NCBI RefSeq assembly: GCF_900107045.1
Contig: NZ_FNON01000007.1
Coordinates: forward strand, 496,001-560,000
Length of the DNA: 64,000 nucleotides
DNA from: Amycolatopsis xylanica
Lineage (GTDB): Bacteria > Actinomycetota > Actinomycetes > Mycobacteriales > Pseudonocardiaceae
Reading direction: 5' to 3'
Shown here in pieces: positions 1 to 10,025 of the stretch (positions are counted from its first letter, which is position 1; each line of letters opens with the position of its first letter). Below the pieces are notes generated by a model. That model was given only the letters and a program-made list of their open reading frames with translations, was not told the origin of the DNA and searched no databases. The position numbers were made by a program, and so were the translations under genes.

Positions 1-1520
<1,520 letters not shown>

Positions 1521-1530
1521 CTCTCTCCTT

Positions 1531-2949
1531 CTAACCCTGGTACTGGGCGATGATCTTGGCGAAGTCGTACGGCTGCTGGGACACGCTGCTGCACTTGCCG
1601 TCGGCCCAGCCGACGTTCCCGGTGCAGACGCGGTCGCGGTTGAGTGCCCAGAACGAGAACCGGCCCAGCTTGTGCGCCTGCACGTAGCCGAGGAGGGTCC
1701 GGAAGGTGTCCTGGGTGAACAGTTCGCTGGGCTGGTCGGTGTGCCCGTTCATCAGGATCAGCCCGGTGCGGGCGTAGACCCCGGCGTCGTCGAGGTCAGG
1801 GCGCAGCGTTTTGAGCTGGCCATGCACCAGTTCCATGACGCGCTGGACGTCAGCGGCCATGCTGGCGGCCGGGCCGCCGTAGTCGAAGGCCATGATCTTG
1901 TACAGGTCGATCACGGCGCCGTTGTCCTTGGCACGCCCGATCTCCGCCTTGCCGAGGTCGGACAGGCCGACCGTGGTGACCGGCAGGGTCAGCGAGACGT
2001 GCAGGTTCGGGTTGCGCTGCTTGAGCGTCTTGATGGCCTGGAAACGCCTGTTCTCAGCGGCCACGTCGCCCAGGTCGTCGCCCTCGATGTCGAAGTCGAC
2101 GTGCGTGAGCGCGTACTTGTCGACGACCTTCTGGTACGCGGCGGCCAGCGAGGTCGCGTCGCCGCAGGCCGCGCCGAGCTCGAGGCCGTTGTAGCCGCCG
2201 AAGGAGACCGAGACGTCGCCGCCCGACTGGCGGATTTTCGTCACCTTGGCCGCGACGGCGGTGTCGGTGGCGACGGGCTGCGCGGCGTTGCCGTCCCAGA
2301 CCGGCGTGCAGCCGCCGCCGTTCGGCGCGAGCACGAACGCGAGGATGTAACTTTTCTGGCCACTGGCCGCGATGGCCGCGCCGATGTCCTGCGGGTCGTT
2401 GTCGAGCGGCATGTAGTACGGAGCGCCCGCCATCGCGCCCTGCGGCACCGGTGGCGAACTCGTGGTGCTGGTCGGGGTGGTGGTCGGTGTCGTACTCGTG
2501 CTGGTCGGGCTGCTGCTCGTGGTCGGGACCGTCCCGCCCGCGCAGGGCTGGCCGTTCAGCAGGCAGTTCACCGGAATGCCGGTGCCGGTGCCGTTGAACC
2601 CGAAGGTCGTTGACGCTCCGGAGCCGACCGAGCCGTTGTACTCCCGGTTCGTGAACGTGTAGTGGCCGCCGCTGGTGGTCAGCAGCGCGTCCCAGTAGGT
2701 GCCGACCGAACTGCCGGACGGGAGGTCGAATTCGAGCTTCCAGCCATTCAACGCGCTGGTCCCGGCCGTGATCGTGTACTGGCCGGTGTAGCCGGTGTCC
2801 CATGTGGACGACTGGGTGAACGACGCTGAGGCCGCGGTGGCCGCCCCGGCGAGCGGGGTGATCGCCAATGCGGCGGCGGGCAGTAGCAGGGCGCCGGCGG
2901 TCAAAGCGACCACTCGGCGTGACGGCATGCGGCGGTGCATGGAGGTCAT
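1531..2949 (-). CDS. Secreted GH18 chitinase with CBM2
   Basis: A 472-residue exported chitinase-like glycosidase, first gene of the two-chitinase operon. It has a basic N-terminus with a hydrophobic stretch (residues 12-37), a CBM2 domain (about 42-137), a Ser/Thr-rich linker (141-168) and a GH18 barrel from about 174. The active-site strand is LTHVDFDIE (281-289): Asp285, Asp287 and the acid Glu289 are present, but the first Asp of DxxDxDxE is Thr282. Such variants occur in bacterial chitinases of the ChiC/ChiD kind. ATG 2949 is chosen because GGGAG lies upstream; ATG 2940 or 2928 are alternatives. A DasR-like palindrome lies about 45 bp upstream of the start. Confidence 0.92.
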   Translation of the reverse strand: MTSMHRRMPSRRVVALTAGALLLPAAALAITPLAGAATAASASFTQSSTWDTGYTGQYTITAGTSALNGWKLEFDLPSGSSVGTYWDALLTTSGGHYTFTNREYNGSVGSGASTTFGFNGTGTGIPVNCLLNGQPCAGGTVPTTSSSPTSTSTTPTTTPTSTTSSPPVPQGAMAGAPYYMPLDNDPQDIGAAIAASGQKSYILAFVLAPNGGGCTPVWDGNAAQPVATDTAVAAKVTKIRQSGGDVSVSFGGYNGLELGAACGDATSLAAAYQKVVDKYALTHVDFDIEGDDLGDVAAENRRFQAIKTLKQRNPNLHVSLTLPVTTVGLSDLGKAEIGRAKDNGAVIDLYKIMAFDYGGPAASMAADVQRVMELVHGQLKTLRPDLDDAGVYARTGLILMNGHTDQPSELFTQDTFRTLLGYVQAHKLGRFSFWALNRDRVCTGNVGWADGKCSSVSQQPYDFAKIIAQYQG

Positions 2950-2991
2950 CGGCGGCGGCTCCCGTTCAGGAGGTGTTCCGATGACGCTAAC

Positions 2992-3005
2992 TTGGTCTGG
3001 ACCAA
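2992..3005. promoter_or_regulatory. DasR-like operator (dre) upstream of chitinases
   Basis: TTGGTCTGGACCAA is a 6+6 inverted repeat with a 2-bp centre. It differs from the published Streptomyces DasR consensus TGGTCTAGACCA at one central base. It lies upstream of the chitinase operon, where GlcNAc-responsive repression by the GntR-family regulator DasR would be expected. No dasR gene is in this window. Confidence 0.65.
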
Positions 3006-3069
3006 TTGCGCGCGGCGGTTTACCGCCAGTGTCGGTATTCCGCCACCGTCATGCGATCAGGCGACTTAT

Positions 3070-3104
3070 GGGTGTTACGGACGATTCAAAAGTCCGTAAC
3101 ACCC
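3070..3104. terminator. Hairpin terminator after FMN reductase gene
   Basis: GGGTGTTACGGAC (3070-3082) and GTCCGTAACACCC (3092-3104) form a perfect 13-bp stem with a 9-nt loop. It starts 9 nt past the stop codon of the minus-strand reductase gene. Confidence 0.8.
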
Positions 3105-3112
3105 GAAGCCCA

Positions 3113-3700
3113 TCACGCTCGGTAAGGAACCCTTTCCCTCGACTGCTTCAGCGCGTCACCCCACCACGCCAATTGGTCCAGTAGCGTCTTCGCGGCCACG
3201 TTCGCCTCGGCCGGGTCGGTCAACGTCCCGTCCTCGGTGAAGCGTCCCCAAGGCCCGGAAAACCCGACGGTTTCCCGGACGGTGACCGCGTGCAATTCGG
3301 CGAAGACCTGCCGCAGATGCTCGACCGCCCGGGTGCCGCCCGACAGTCCGCCGTAACTGACGAAACCGATCGGTTTTGCCTGCCATTCGGTGAAATGCCA
3401 GTCGATGGCGCATTTCAGGGAAGCGGGATAACTGTGGTTGTACTCCGGGGTGACCACCACGAACGCGTCGGCGCTCGCGAGCCGCGGCGTGAACTCGCTC
3501 AGCGCCGCCCGCACCTCGGGCGCCGGATCGTCAGTGAGCATGGCCGGGAGGTCGTAGTCCGCGAGATCGACGAGATCCACGTCGAAGCCTTCGTGTTCCG
3601 CGGCCTGAGCGGCGAACCACTTCGCCACGGACGGGCCGATTCTCCCCTTGCGGACGCTGCCGATGATGACGGCCACCCGCAGCCGGTTTCCTGTTGTCAT
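3113..3700 (-). CDS. NADPH-dependent FMN reductase family flavoprotein
   Basis: A 195-residue cytosolic flavodoxin-fold reductase of the NAD(P)H-dependent FMN reductase / quinone reductase family. The phosphate-binding loop is IIGSVRKGRIGP (12-23). TPEYNHSYP (about 83-91) is the typical active-site segment, and SYGGLSGG (about 113-120) completes the flavin site. Length is normal for the family. It is a single gene with its own hairpin terminator. The substrate (quinone, azo dye, chromate or free flavin) cannot be read from the sequence. Confidence 0.88.
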   Translation of the reverse strand: MTTGNRLRVAVIIGSVRKGRIGPSVAKWFAAQAAEHEGFDVDLVDLADYDLPAMLTDDPAPEVRAALSEFTPRLASADAFVVVTPEYNHSYPASLKCAIDWHFTEWQAKPIGFVSYGGLSGGTRAVEHLRQVFAELHAVTVRETVGFSGPWGRFTEDGTLTDPAEANVAAKTLLDQLAWWGDALKQSRERVPYRA

Positions 3701-3811
3701 GGCGCCGAACGTAAAACCTCCACATTACTTGAGGTCAAATCCCGGGCAGCGGGACATTGACGGGCCCGCCCGCTGCTGCTTCGCTGAATCGGGTCGAAAG
3801 GGTGGGATCTG

Positions 3812-4423
3812 ATGCCTCGCGAAGAAACCGGAAACCAGGTGAACAGGCGCCGTTTCTTCACTTCGGCGGCGGCCGCGTCCGCGGGATTGGCGCTCACGCC
3901 AACCTTGGCGGAAGCCGTGCCGGGCCAGGAAACCGCACCGCCTCCCGGCAACCTGGTCGACGTCACGCTCACCGTCAACGGCACCTCGCGGACGCTGCGC
4001 GTCGACCCGCGCGTGACGCTGCTCGACGCGGCGCGCGAACGGCTGAACCTGACCGGCACCAAGAAAGGCTGCGACCGCGGTCAATGCGGCGCGTGCACGG
4101 TGCACGTCGACGGCAGGCGCGTGCTGTCCTGCCTGACGCTCGCGGCGGCGGCCGACGGCAAGAAGGTCACCACCGTCGAGGGGCTGGAACGCGACGGGGA
4201 ACTGCATCCCGTGCAGGAGGCGTTCATCGAATGCGATGGCTTCCAATGCGGTTTCTGCACGTCAGGGCAGATCATGTCGGCCGTCGCGCTGCTACGGGAA
4301 GGCCGGGCCCGCACCGACGACGAGGTCCGTGAGGCGATGTCCGGCAACATCTGCCGCTGCGGCGCGTACGCGAACATCGTCGACGCCGTGCAGCACGCCC
4401 GCTCGTGCGGAAAGGCGATCTGA
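3812..4423 (+). CDS. Tat-exported 2Fe-2S subunit of Mo aldehyde oxidoreductase
   Basis: Small iron-sulfur subunit of a xanthine-dehydrogenase-family enzyme, like periplasmic PaoA/YagT. Residues 11-16 (NRRRFF) and the following hydrophobic stretch form a twin-arginine signal. The plant-type 2Fe-2S cluster uses Cys87, Cys92, Cys95 and Cys107. The second cluster uses Cys146, Cys149, Cys181 and Cys183 (CGFC and CRC). Length is 203 residues. It is followed by the FAD and Mo subunits with overlapping codons, so the three form one operon. As in Pao, this subunit probably carries the whole folded complex through Tat, since the other two have no signal. Confidence 0.93.
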   Translation: MPREETGNQVNRRRFFTSAAAASAGLALTPTLAEAVPGQETAPPPGNLVDVTLTVNGTSRTLRVDPRVTLLDAARERLNLTGTKKGCDRGQCGACTVHVDGRRVLSCLTLAAAADGKKVTTVEGLERDGELHPVQEAFIECDGFQCGFCTSGQIMSAVALLREGRARTDDEVREAMSGNICRCGAYANIVDAVQHARSCGKAI

Positions 4424-5382
4424 TGCACGCCTATGACTTCGCGACCGCCCGCGACATCCGGCAGGCGACCTCGTCCGACGGCGCTTTCCTCGCGGGCGGG
4501 ACGACGCTGGTCGACCTGATGAAACTCGGTGTGCTGCGGCCCGACCACGTCATCGACATCAACTCCTTGCCACTGCGCGGAATCCGGACCGGCCGCGACG
4601 GTGTGCGCGTCGGCGCGCTGGAGCGGATGAGTGACCTGGCCGCCGATCGGACCATCACGGGCCACTATCCGGTCTTCGCGCAGGCGCTCGCGGTAAGCGC
4701 TTCCCCGCAGATCCGGAACATGGCCAGCATCGGCGGGAACCTGTTGCAGCGCACGCGGTGCGGCTACTTCCGCGATGTCACGACGCCGTGCAACAAACGG
4801 CAGCCGGGCAGCGGCTGCCCGGCGCGGATCGGGGACAACCGCGAGCACGCGATCCTCGGCACCAGCACGGCCTGCGTCGCCACGCACGCGAGCGACGCCG
4901 CGGTCGCGCTGATGGCGCTCGACGCGTCGGTCCGGCTGATCGGGCGCGACGGCGAGCGGACCGTGCGGCTCGCGGAGTTCTACCGGCTGCCGGGCACCAC
5001 CCCGGACGTCGAGAACCAGCTGCGTCCTGGAGAACTCATCGCCGAAGTCATCCTGCCCAGGCTGGAATGGGCGCGGACCTCGACCTATGTCAAGGTGCGG
5101 GACAGGCAGTCGTACGAGTTCGCGTTGTGTTCGGCGGCCGTGGCGCTCGACGTGCGCGGCCACCGCATCCGCGACGCCCGCGTCGCGGCGGGCGGGGTCG
5201 GCACGATGCCTTGGCGGCTCCCGAACGTGGAGACGCTTCTGAAAGGCAAGCCGCCGACCCTGGAGGCTTTCGAAGCGGCCGCGCGGTCTGCTGTGGACGG
5301 TGCCGAACCCTTGGAGCACAACGCGTTCAAGCTCAACTTGCTGAAGAACACGATCGTACGGGCATTGGCGGGTCTGCGATGA
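4423..5382 (+). CDS. FAD-binding subunit with 4Fe-4S insertion
   Basis: Medium subunit, 319 residues, passing electrons between the FeS clusters and acceptor. FAD contacts are AGGTTLVDLMK (24-34) and ASIGGNLLQR (101-110). Directly after the second motif lies a Cys-rich insertion (Cys113, Cys123, Cys132) that in PaoB-type proteins helps bind an extra 4Fe-4S cluster. Start ATG 4423 overlaps the upstream TGA by one base. An upstream in-frame start at 4405 is less likely because it lies inside the first gene. Confidence 0.93.
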   Translation: MHAYDFATARDIRQATSSDGAFLAGGTTLVDLMKLGVLRPDHVIDINSLPLRGIRTGRDGVRVGALERMSDLAADRTITGHYPVFAQALAVSASPQIRNMASIGGNLLQRTRCGYFRDVTTPCNKRQPGSGCPARIGDNREHAILGTSTACVATHASDAAVALMALDASVRLIGRDGERTVRLAEFYRLPGTTPDVENQLRPGELIAEVILPRLEWARTSTYVKVRDRQSYEFALCSAAVALDVRGHRIRDARVAAGGVGTMPWRLPNVETLLKGKPPTLEAFEAAARSAVDGAEPLEHNAFKLNLLKNTIVRALAGLR

Positions 5383-7553
5383 GCTCACCACTGGGCAAGG
5401 AGATCGACCGCTTCGAGGCCAGGCTCAAGGTCACCGGCCGGGCACTGTACGCGGCCGACAACAACGTCACCGGGCTCGCCTACGGCTACCTCGTGACCAG
5501 CACGATCGGCCTGGGCACGGTCACCGCGATGGACACCGCGGCCGCCGCGGGCTCGCCGGGCGTGCTCGCGGTCTACACACCGTTCAACCCGCTGAAGCTG
5601 TTCGCGTACGGCGGCGACCAGAACGACGAATCGACGCCCCCGCTGCAGGACACGGGCGTGCGCTACCACGGCCAGGTCATCGGGCTCGTGGTGGCGGAGA
5701 CCTTCGAGCAGGCGCGCGACGCGGCCGCGCTCGTGACCGTGAGTTATGACGCGAAGCCGCCCGCCGCGTCGTTCCCGGCGGCACTGCCGAACGCGACCCC
5801 GATCAAGAACTCGCCGACGGCAGGCGTGCTCGCGCCAGGCGTGACCTCGATCGCCGACGCGATCGCGGCCAGCCCGGTCACGGTCACCGCGATGTACACG
5901 ACCGCGGCGCAGAACCACAATCCGATGGAGCCGCACGCCACGGTCGCGGTGTGGACCGGCGACCACCTCACGCTGTACACGGCCACCCAAGGCACTCCGC
6001 TCGTGGTCAGCCGTATGTCGAAGACGCTCGGCGTGGACGCGGCGAAGATCCATGTGCTCAACCCGTTCCAGGGCGGCGCGTTCGGCTGTAAATGGGGCAA
6101 CTGGGCGCACACCCCGCTGACCGCGGCGGCCGCACGGGAACTCGGGCGGCCGGTCAAGACCGTGCTGACCCGGGAGCAGCTGTTCACCGTCGTCGGACAC
6201 CGAGCGTTTTCCAGCCAGATAGTCACTCTCGGCGCAGCGGCCGACGGCACGCTCAACGCGATCAAGCACGACGGCGTCTCGAGCCGTTCAGCGTCCGCCA
6301 ACTTCCAGGAGAACGCAGGCAACATCTCGCTCAACACCTACGCGTCGCCGAACATCGAGATCAACCGCAAGACCGTCACCTTGGACAGCCCGGCGACCAC
6401 GATCATGCGCGCGCCGTCCGACGCGACCGGATCGTTCGCGCTGGAATCCGCGCTCGACGAACTCGCGCTCAAGCTCGGCATGGATCCGCTGGCGCTGCGG
6501 CAGAAGAACAACTCAACGGTCGCGGCGACGAGCAAGAAACCGTTTTCCGGCAAGCATCTCGACGAGTGCTACCGGATCGGCGCGGAGGCGTTCGGCTGGT
6601 CACGGCGCAATCCCGTGCCCGGCTCGGTCGTCGATGGCGACTGGCTGGTCGGCATGGGCATGGGCACCGCGTTCTTCTCCGCAGGGCGCGGGGCGGCCTC
6701 GATCAAGATCCGGCTGCGCGCCGACGGAACGGCCGTGGTGTCGGGCACCGGCTCGGACTCCGGGACCGGGCAGGCCACGGTCTATTGCATTGTCGGCGCG
6801 GACAGCCTGGGCATCCCGCTGAAGCAGGTGACGGCCGATTTCGGCGACTCGGCGGCGCCGGTCAACGCGAACGCGGGCGGTTCGGCGTCCACCGCCAGCA
6901 ATGGGACGGCGGTGCAGGTGGCCGCGGACGCGGTCAAGGCGGAGCTGCTCAAGGTGGCGAACGAGCATCCGCCGTTCCAGGGCAAGAACCCGGTCTACGA
7001 GCGCGGTTTCGTGAAGGCCGATGGCGTTTCGATGTCCTTCGGCAGCCTGCTGACCTCGCTGAACATGGCCGAGGTCGAGGCGACCGCGACGTCACCCAAG
7101 AACCCGGACACGGTGCACCAGTTCATGTCGTTCGGCGCGCATTTCGTCGAGGTGCGGGTGCACCGGCGCACCCGGGAGCCGCGGGTCTCGCGGGTCGTGT
7201 CGGTGATGGACGCGGGGCGGATCGTGAACGCCAAAGCGGCGCGCAACCAGATCATGGGCGGGGTGATCATGGGGATCGGCGCCGCGCTGCTCGAGGACAT
7301 GCGGCTGGAGCCGACCGGCCGGATCGCCAACGCCAACCTGGCGGGCTACCTGGTGCCGGTCAACGCCGACATCCCCGAGCTGGACGTGCGGTTCCTCGGC
7401 ATCCCGGATCCGCTGATCTCGCCGCTCGGCGCGCGCGGGATCGGTGAGCTGGGCATCGTCGGGGTCACCGGCGCGGTGGCCAACGCGGTGTTCAACGCCA
7501 CCGGCAAGCGCGTCCGCGACCTGCCGATCACGTGCGAACGGCTGCAGGAGTGA
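5379..7553 (+). CDS. Molybdopterin-binding large subunit of aldehyde/xanthine oxidoreductase
   Basis: Catalytic subunit, 724 residues, hydroxylating aldehydes or N-heterocycles at a Mo-cofactor. It begins with the usual IDRFEARLKVTGRALYAAD segment. The Mo-cofactor loop is FQGGAFGCKWG, and near the C-terminus GARGIGELG supplies the conserved active-site Glu. Its ATG sits in an ATGA overlap with the FAD gene. In-frame sequence upstream of 5379 lies inside the FAD gene and is not part of this protein. The 3' end overlaps the convergent LysR gene by 26 nt. Substrate is unknown; PaoC-like aromatic aldehyde oxidation is the nearest analogy. Confidence 0.93.
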   Translation: MSSPLGKEIDRFEARLKVTGRALYAADNNVTGLAYGYLVTSTIGLGTVTAMDTAAAAGSPGVLAVYTPFNPLKLFAYGGDQNDESTPPLQDTGVRYHGQVIGLVVAETFEQARDAAALVTVSYDAKPPAASFPAALPNATPIKNSPTAGVLAPGVTSIADAIAASPVTVTAMYTTAAQNHNPMEPHATVAVWTGDHLTLYTATQGTPLVVSRMSKTLGVDAAKIHVLNPFQGGAFGCKWGNWAHTPLTAAAARELGRPVKTVLTREQLFTVVGHRAFSSQIVTLGAAADGTLNAIKHDGVSSRSASANFQENAGNISLNTYASPNIEINRKTVTLDSPATTIMRAPSDATGSFALESALDELALKLGMDPLALRQKNNSTVAATSKKPFSGKHLDECYRIGAEAFGWSRRNPVPGSVVDGDWLVGMGMGTAFFSAGRGAASIKIRLRADGTAVVSGTGSDSGTGQATVYCIVGADSLGIPLKQVTADFGDSAAPVNANAGGSASTASNGTAVQVAADAVKAELLKVANEHPPFQGKNPVYERGFVKADGVSMSFGSLLTSLNMAEVEATATSPKNPDTVHQFMSFGAHFVEVRVHRRTREPRVSRVVSVMDAGRIVNAKAARNQIMGGVIMGIGAALLEDMRLEPTGRIANANLAGYLVPVNADIPELDVRFLGIPDPLISPLGARGIGELGIVGVTGAVANAVFNATGKRVRDLPITCERLQE

Positions 7554-8454
7554 CACCGGGCTCGGCCTTCGCCGCGTCGGCGACGTACTTGACCAGGTCG
7601 AGCAGCGCGCGCACGGCGGGCGCCGGCCGTAAACCGGCCAGTGTCGCGACGGACAAGGTCCAGGTCAGCGTGGTGCCGGCGAGCGGAACCACCACGACGT
7701 CCGGGTCGTCGGGGCCGATGCTGGGCAGGAGCGCGATGCCGAGTCCCGCCTTGACGTAGGCGGGCACGGCGGTCCGGTCCGGCACCTCGATGGCGACCCG
7801 GCGCGGTGTGCCCGCGGCGTGGAAGGCGCGGTCGACTGTGACCCGGTTGCCGAAGCCCTGGGGCAGGTCGACGAACCTTTCGTTGGCCAGCTCGGCGAGG
7901 GTGACGCTCTCCCGCCCGGCGAGCCGGTGCTCAGGCGACAGGAGCGCGGAGTACGGCGCGGTGAGCAGCGGCCGCGCCTCGAGCCCGTCGAGGTCCTCGT
8001 GCGGCAACGCGAGCAGCGCGACGTCGAGCCTGCCGTGCCGCAGGTCGTCGGCGAGCCCGGTCGAGCCGGTCGGGCTGGCCGCGAGGTGGACGTCGACCAG
8101 CGGATACCGCTCGTGGAACGCGCCGAAGAGGTCCGGCAGGTCGACCAGGCCGACGCTGGTCATCGTGCCGACGCGCAGCCTGCCGCGCAGCCCGGTCGAC
8201 GCCTCCTGGACGACGTTGCGAGCACGTTCCAGCGCGGCGAGGGCGGCCTTGGCCTCCGGGAGCAGCGCGCTGCCCGCCGGCGAAAGCGCCACCCGCCTGG
8301 TCGAGCGGTCGAACAAAGTGGCCTTGAGATCGGTTTCGAGCGCTCGGATGGCCATCGACACCGTGGACTGCACGGTGAACAATCTCCTTGCGGCGCGGGT
8401 GAAACTGAGCTCCTCCGCGACCGTGACGAAGTACTCGAGCTGGCGGGCGTCCAC
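7528..8454 (-). CDS. LysR-family transcriptional regulator
   Basis: A 308-residue LTTR. The N-terminal winged helix (residues 1-60, MDARQLEYFVTVAEELSFT and onward) is followed by a periplasmic-binding-protein-like effector domain (about 90-295). It is convergent with the molybdoenzyme operon and divergent from the M14 carboxypeptidase gene, so either could be a target; LTTRs more often control the divergent neighbour. Three 12-bp-spaced repeats lie just upstream of its start. Effector unknown. Confidence 0.92.
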   Translation of the reverse strand: MDARQLEYFVTVAEELSFTRAARRLFTVQSTVSMAIRALETDLKATLFDRSTRRVALSPAGSALLPEAKAALAALERARNVVQEASTGLRGRLRVGTMTSVGLVDLPDLFGAFHERYPLVDVHLAASPTGSTGLADDLRHGRLDVALLALPHEDLDGLEARPLLTAPYSALLSPEHRLAGRESVTLAELANERFVDLPQGFGNRVTVDRAFHAAGTPRRVAIEVPDRTAVPAYVKAGLGIALLPSIGPDDPDVVVVPLAGTTLTWTLSVATLAGLRPAPAVRALLDLVKYVADAAKAEPGVTPAAVRT

Positions 8455-8469
8455 GGCGACTCCGTTCGT

Positions 8470-8497
8470 CTAAGTCATGAACTAAGGTACAAACTAA
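8470..8497. promoter_or_regulatory. Three direct repeats (CTAA, 12-bp period) before LysR gene
   Basis: CTAAGTCATGAA, CTAAGGTACAAA and CTAA begin at 8470, 8482 and 8494, a strict 12-bp period. They lie 16-43 bp upstream of the LysR ATG in the 148-bp divergent gap. Helical phasing suggests a cooperative protein-binding site; which protein binds is unknown. Confidence 0.4.
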
Positions 8498-8602
8498 CCA
8501 GCCGTGACGCCACCCTGTCACCGACGGTGAGACTCGGTGACGGAAACGCGCACCGCCGAATGCACCTTGTGACGGACCGGACCGGTCGGCAAACTGCGCA
8601 CT

Positions 8603-9622
8603 ATGATCCGAAAGCGGCAATTCGTCACCCTCCTGTCCGCGACGGCGCTCGCGCTGACACTCGGCTCCGCGCCCGCGCAGGCCGCGCCGGAGGGCCACGG
8701 CCTCGACCCGCGTCCCAGCACCGCGAAACTGGCCCGTGAGCTGCGGGCTCTCGAGTGGCTGAGCCTCGGCGAGGTCGACGTCACCTCGCTCGGCAAGAGC
8801 AACCAGGGCCGCCCGGTCTGGGGTGCGCGTGTCGGCCACGGGAAGGTGCGCGTCCAGTACGTCACCCAGCAGCACGGCGACGAGCCGCTCGGCACGCCCG
8901 CCGCGCTGGAGTTCCTGCGCAAGGTCGGCGTCGGGCACAGCCCGTGGCAGCGCTGGCTGCGGTCGAAGGTGACCGTCGACATCGTGGTCCGCGCGAACCC
9001 GGACGGCCACGAGCACGACTGGCGCTACAACTACGACCCCGAGGCCTTCCCTGAGTACGGCGAGCACGGCAAGGGCTACGACCTCAACCGCTACCACAAC
9101 CCGAGCCTCGCGCCGGAGCTCAACCCGGCCACCGAATCCGGGCTGGTGCAGCGGCGGTACGCGGCGTTCCAGCCCGAGATCATGGTCGACTACCACATGC
9201 AGGGCCGCTATGTCGACGCCGGCGGCAAGGAGATCACCGCGTCCGTGCTGTGGCCGACGAACGCGGGCGTGAAGAAGGCCGACGTGGACTTCGCGAAGCA
9301 GATCGCCGTGGTGGCACAGCAGTCGATCAACGGGCACGGCGGGAATGTTTCGCAGTATCCCGGCGGCGACTACGAGGGCATCGCGCGCAATGCCTACGGA
9401 CTGCGGGGCAGCGGTAGCGTGCTGATCGAGCTGAGCGCCATGGACTCGCGGGAGCAGGCGCAGATCCAGGACGCGCTCGCGTCGATGCTGGCGATCGCGC
9501 AGAAGGCGGCCGACGGCTCACTGCGCGGGGTGGACCCGGCGAAGGCCGACGCCATTCCGCCGCGTGGACCGGAAATCCCGGCTCTCGCGGGCGCTCGGGC
9601 CGCCGAACCCGCGCTGGACTGA
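8603..9622 (+). CDS. Secreted M14 zinc carboxypeptidase
   Basis: A 339-residue exported metallocarboxypeptidase. The signal peptide is residues 1-28 (ends AQA). Zinc ligands are His91 and Glu94 in QQHGDEP and His198 in DYHMQG. NPDG (132-135) and Asn162-Arg163 in GYDLNR bind the substrate carboxylate, and Glu276 in LIELSAM is the general base. It trims C-terminal residues from peptides outside the cell. The last nine codons and the stop region are part of an 88-bp sequence repeated about 435 bp downstream. Confidence 0.9.
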   Translation: MIRKRQFVTLLSATALALTLGSAPAQAAPEGHGLDPRPSTAKLARELRALEWLSLGEVDVTSLGKSNQGRPVWGARVGHGKVRVQYVTQQHGDEPLGTPAALEFLRKVGVGHSPWQRWLRSKVTVDIVVRANPDGHEHDWRYNYDPEAFPEYGEHGKGYDLNRYHNPSLAPELNPATESGLVQRRYAAFQPEIMVDYHMQGRYVDAGGKEITASVLWPTNAGVKKADVDFAKQIAVVAQQSINGHGGNVSQYPGGDYEGIARNAYGLRGSGSVLIELSAMDSREQAQIQDALASMLAIAQKAADGSLRGVDPAKADAIPPRGPEIPALAGARAAEPALD

Positions 9623-9677
9623 ACCCCGGGGTCGTGAGTGTTTAGACCGGTTAGAACCGGCCGGAGCACTCACGACC
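9591..9677 (+). repeat. 88-bp direct repeat, copy 1 (includes M14 gene 3' end)
   Basis: Runs from the GCGCTCGGGCC codons of the M14 gene through its stop and the 46-bp palindrome that follows. Copy 2 at 10026-10113 matches with only a few substitutions and a one-G insertion. Confidence 0.85.
9631..9676. repeat. 46-bp palindrome family, copy 1
   Basis: Outer arms GTCGTGAGTG / CACTCACGAC around an inner CCGGTTAGAACCGG. It begins 8 nt after the M14 stop codon, consistent with a terminator. The same 46-bp architecture recurs at 10067, 22495, 27833, 30064, 49205 and, interrupted, at 52132. Confidence 0.85.
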
Positions 9678-10025
9678 AGTGAGGGCCTCCCTCGCTGGGC
9701 CGCTTTTCGTGTATGAAGGCTCCCCTCATCCAGGTTTGGGTGAATGAGGGGAGCCTTCATGCCGCTATACGCGATGAAGGGAGCCTTCATACAGCCTGGG
9801 GTTGATGGAGGGAGCCTTCATACGGGCGAGGGGAGCCCCTGCTGCACGGAGTGGAGCAGGGGCTCCCCTCGCTCAGTGAGGGTGAGTGGTAACGCTGCTC
9901 CGCTGGATGCAGCGGAGTTGCCACTCGCGGCCCGCCAGCGAAGCGAGGGTGCCCTCGAGTGCGTACTACGCACGCAATGGCCCCCTCACTTCAAGCCCGC
10001 CCAACGCGTGAAGGCACCTTGGCGA
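9678..10025. other. Hairpin-rich intergenic island, no gene
   Basis: No supported ORF. It holds a 17-bp perfect stem (9713-9729 with 9744-9760), an 18-bp perfect stem (9826-9843 with 9855-9872) and a nested imperfect stem around 9886-9930. GGGAGCCTTCAT occurs three times (9749, 9779, 9810). The island sits between the two copies of the 88-bp direct repeat. Confidence 0.75.

Noticed and set aside
4758..5378. N-terminal extension of the Mo subunit reading frame
   Set aside because: It runs through the FAD subunit gene in another frame, lacks homology features, and the ATG at 5379 is coupled to the preceding stop.
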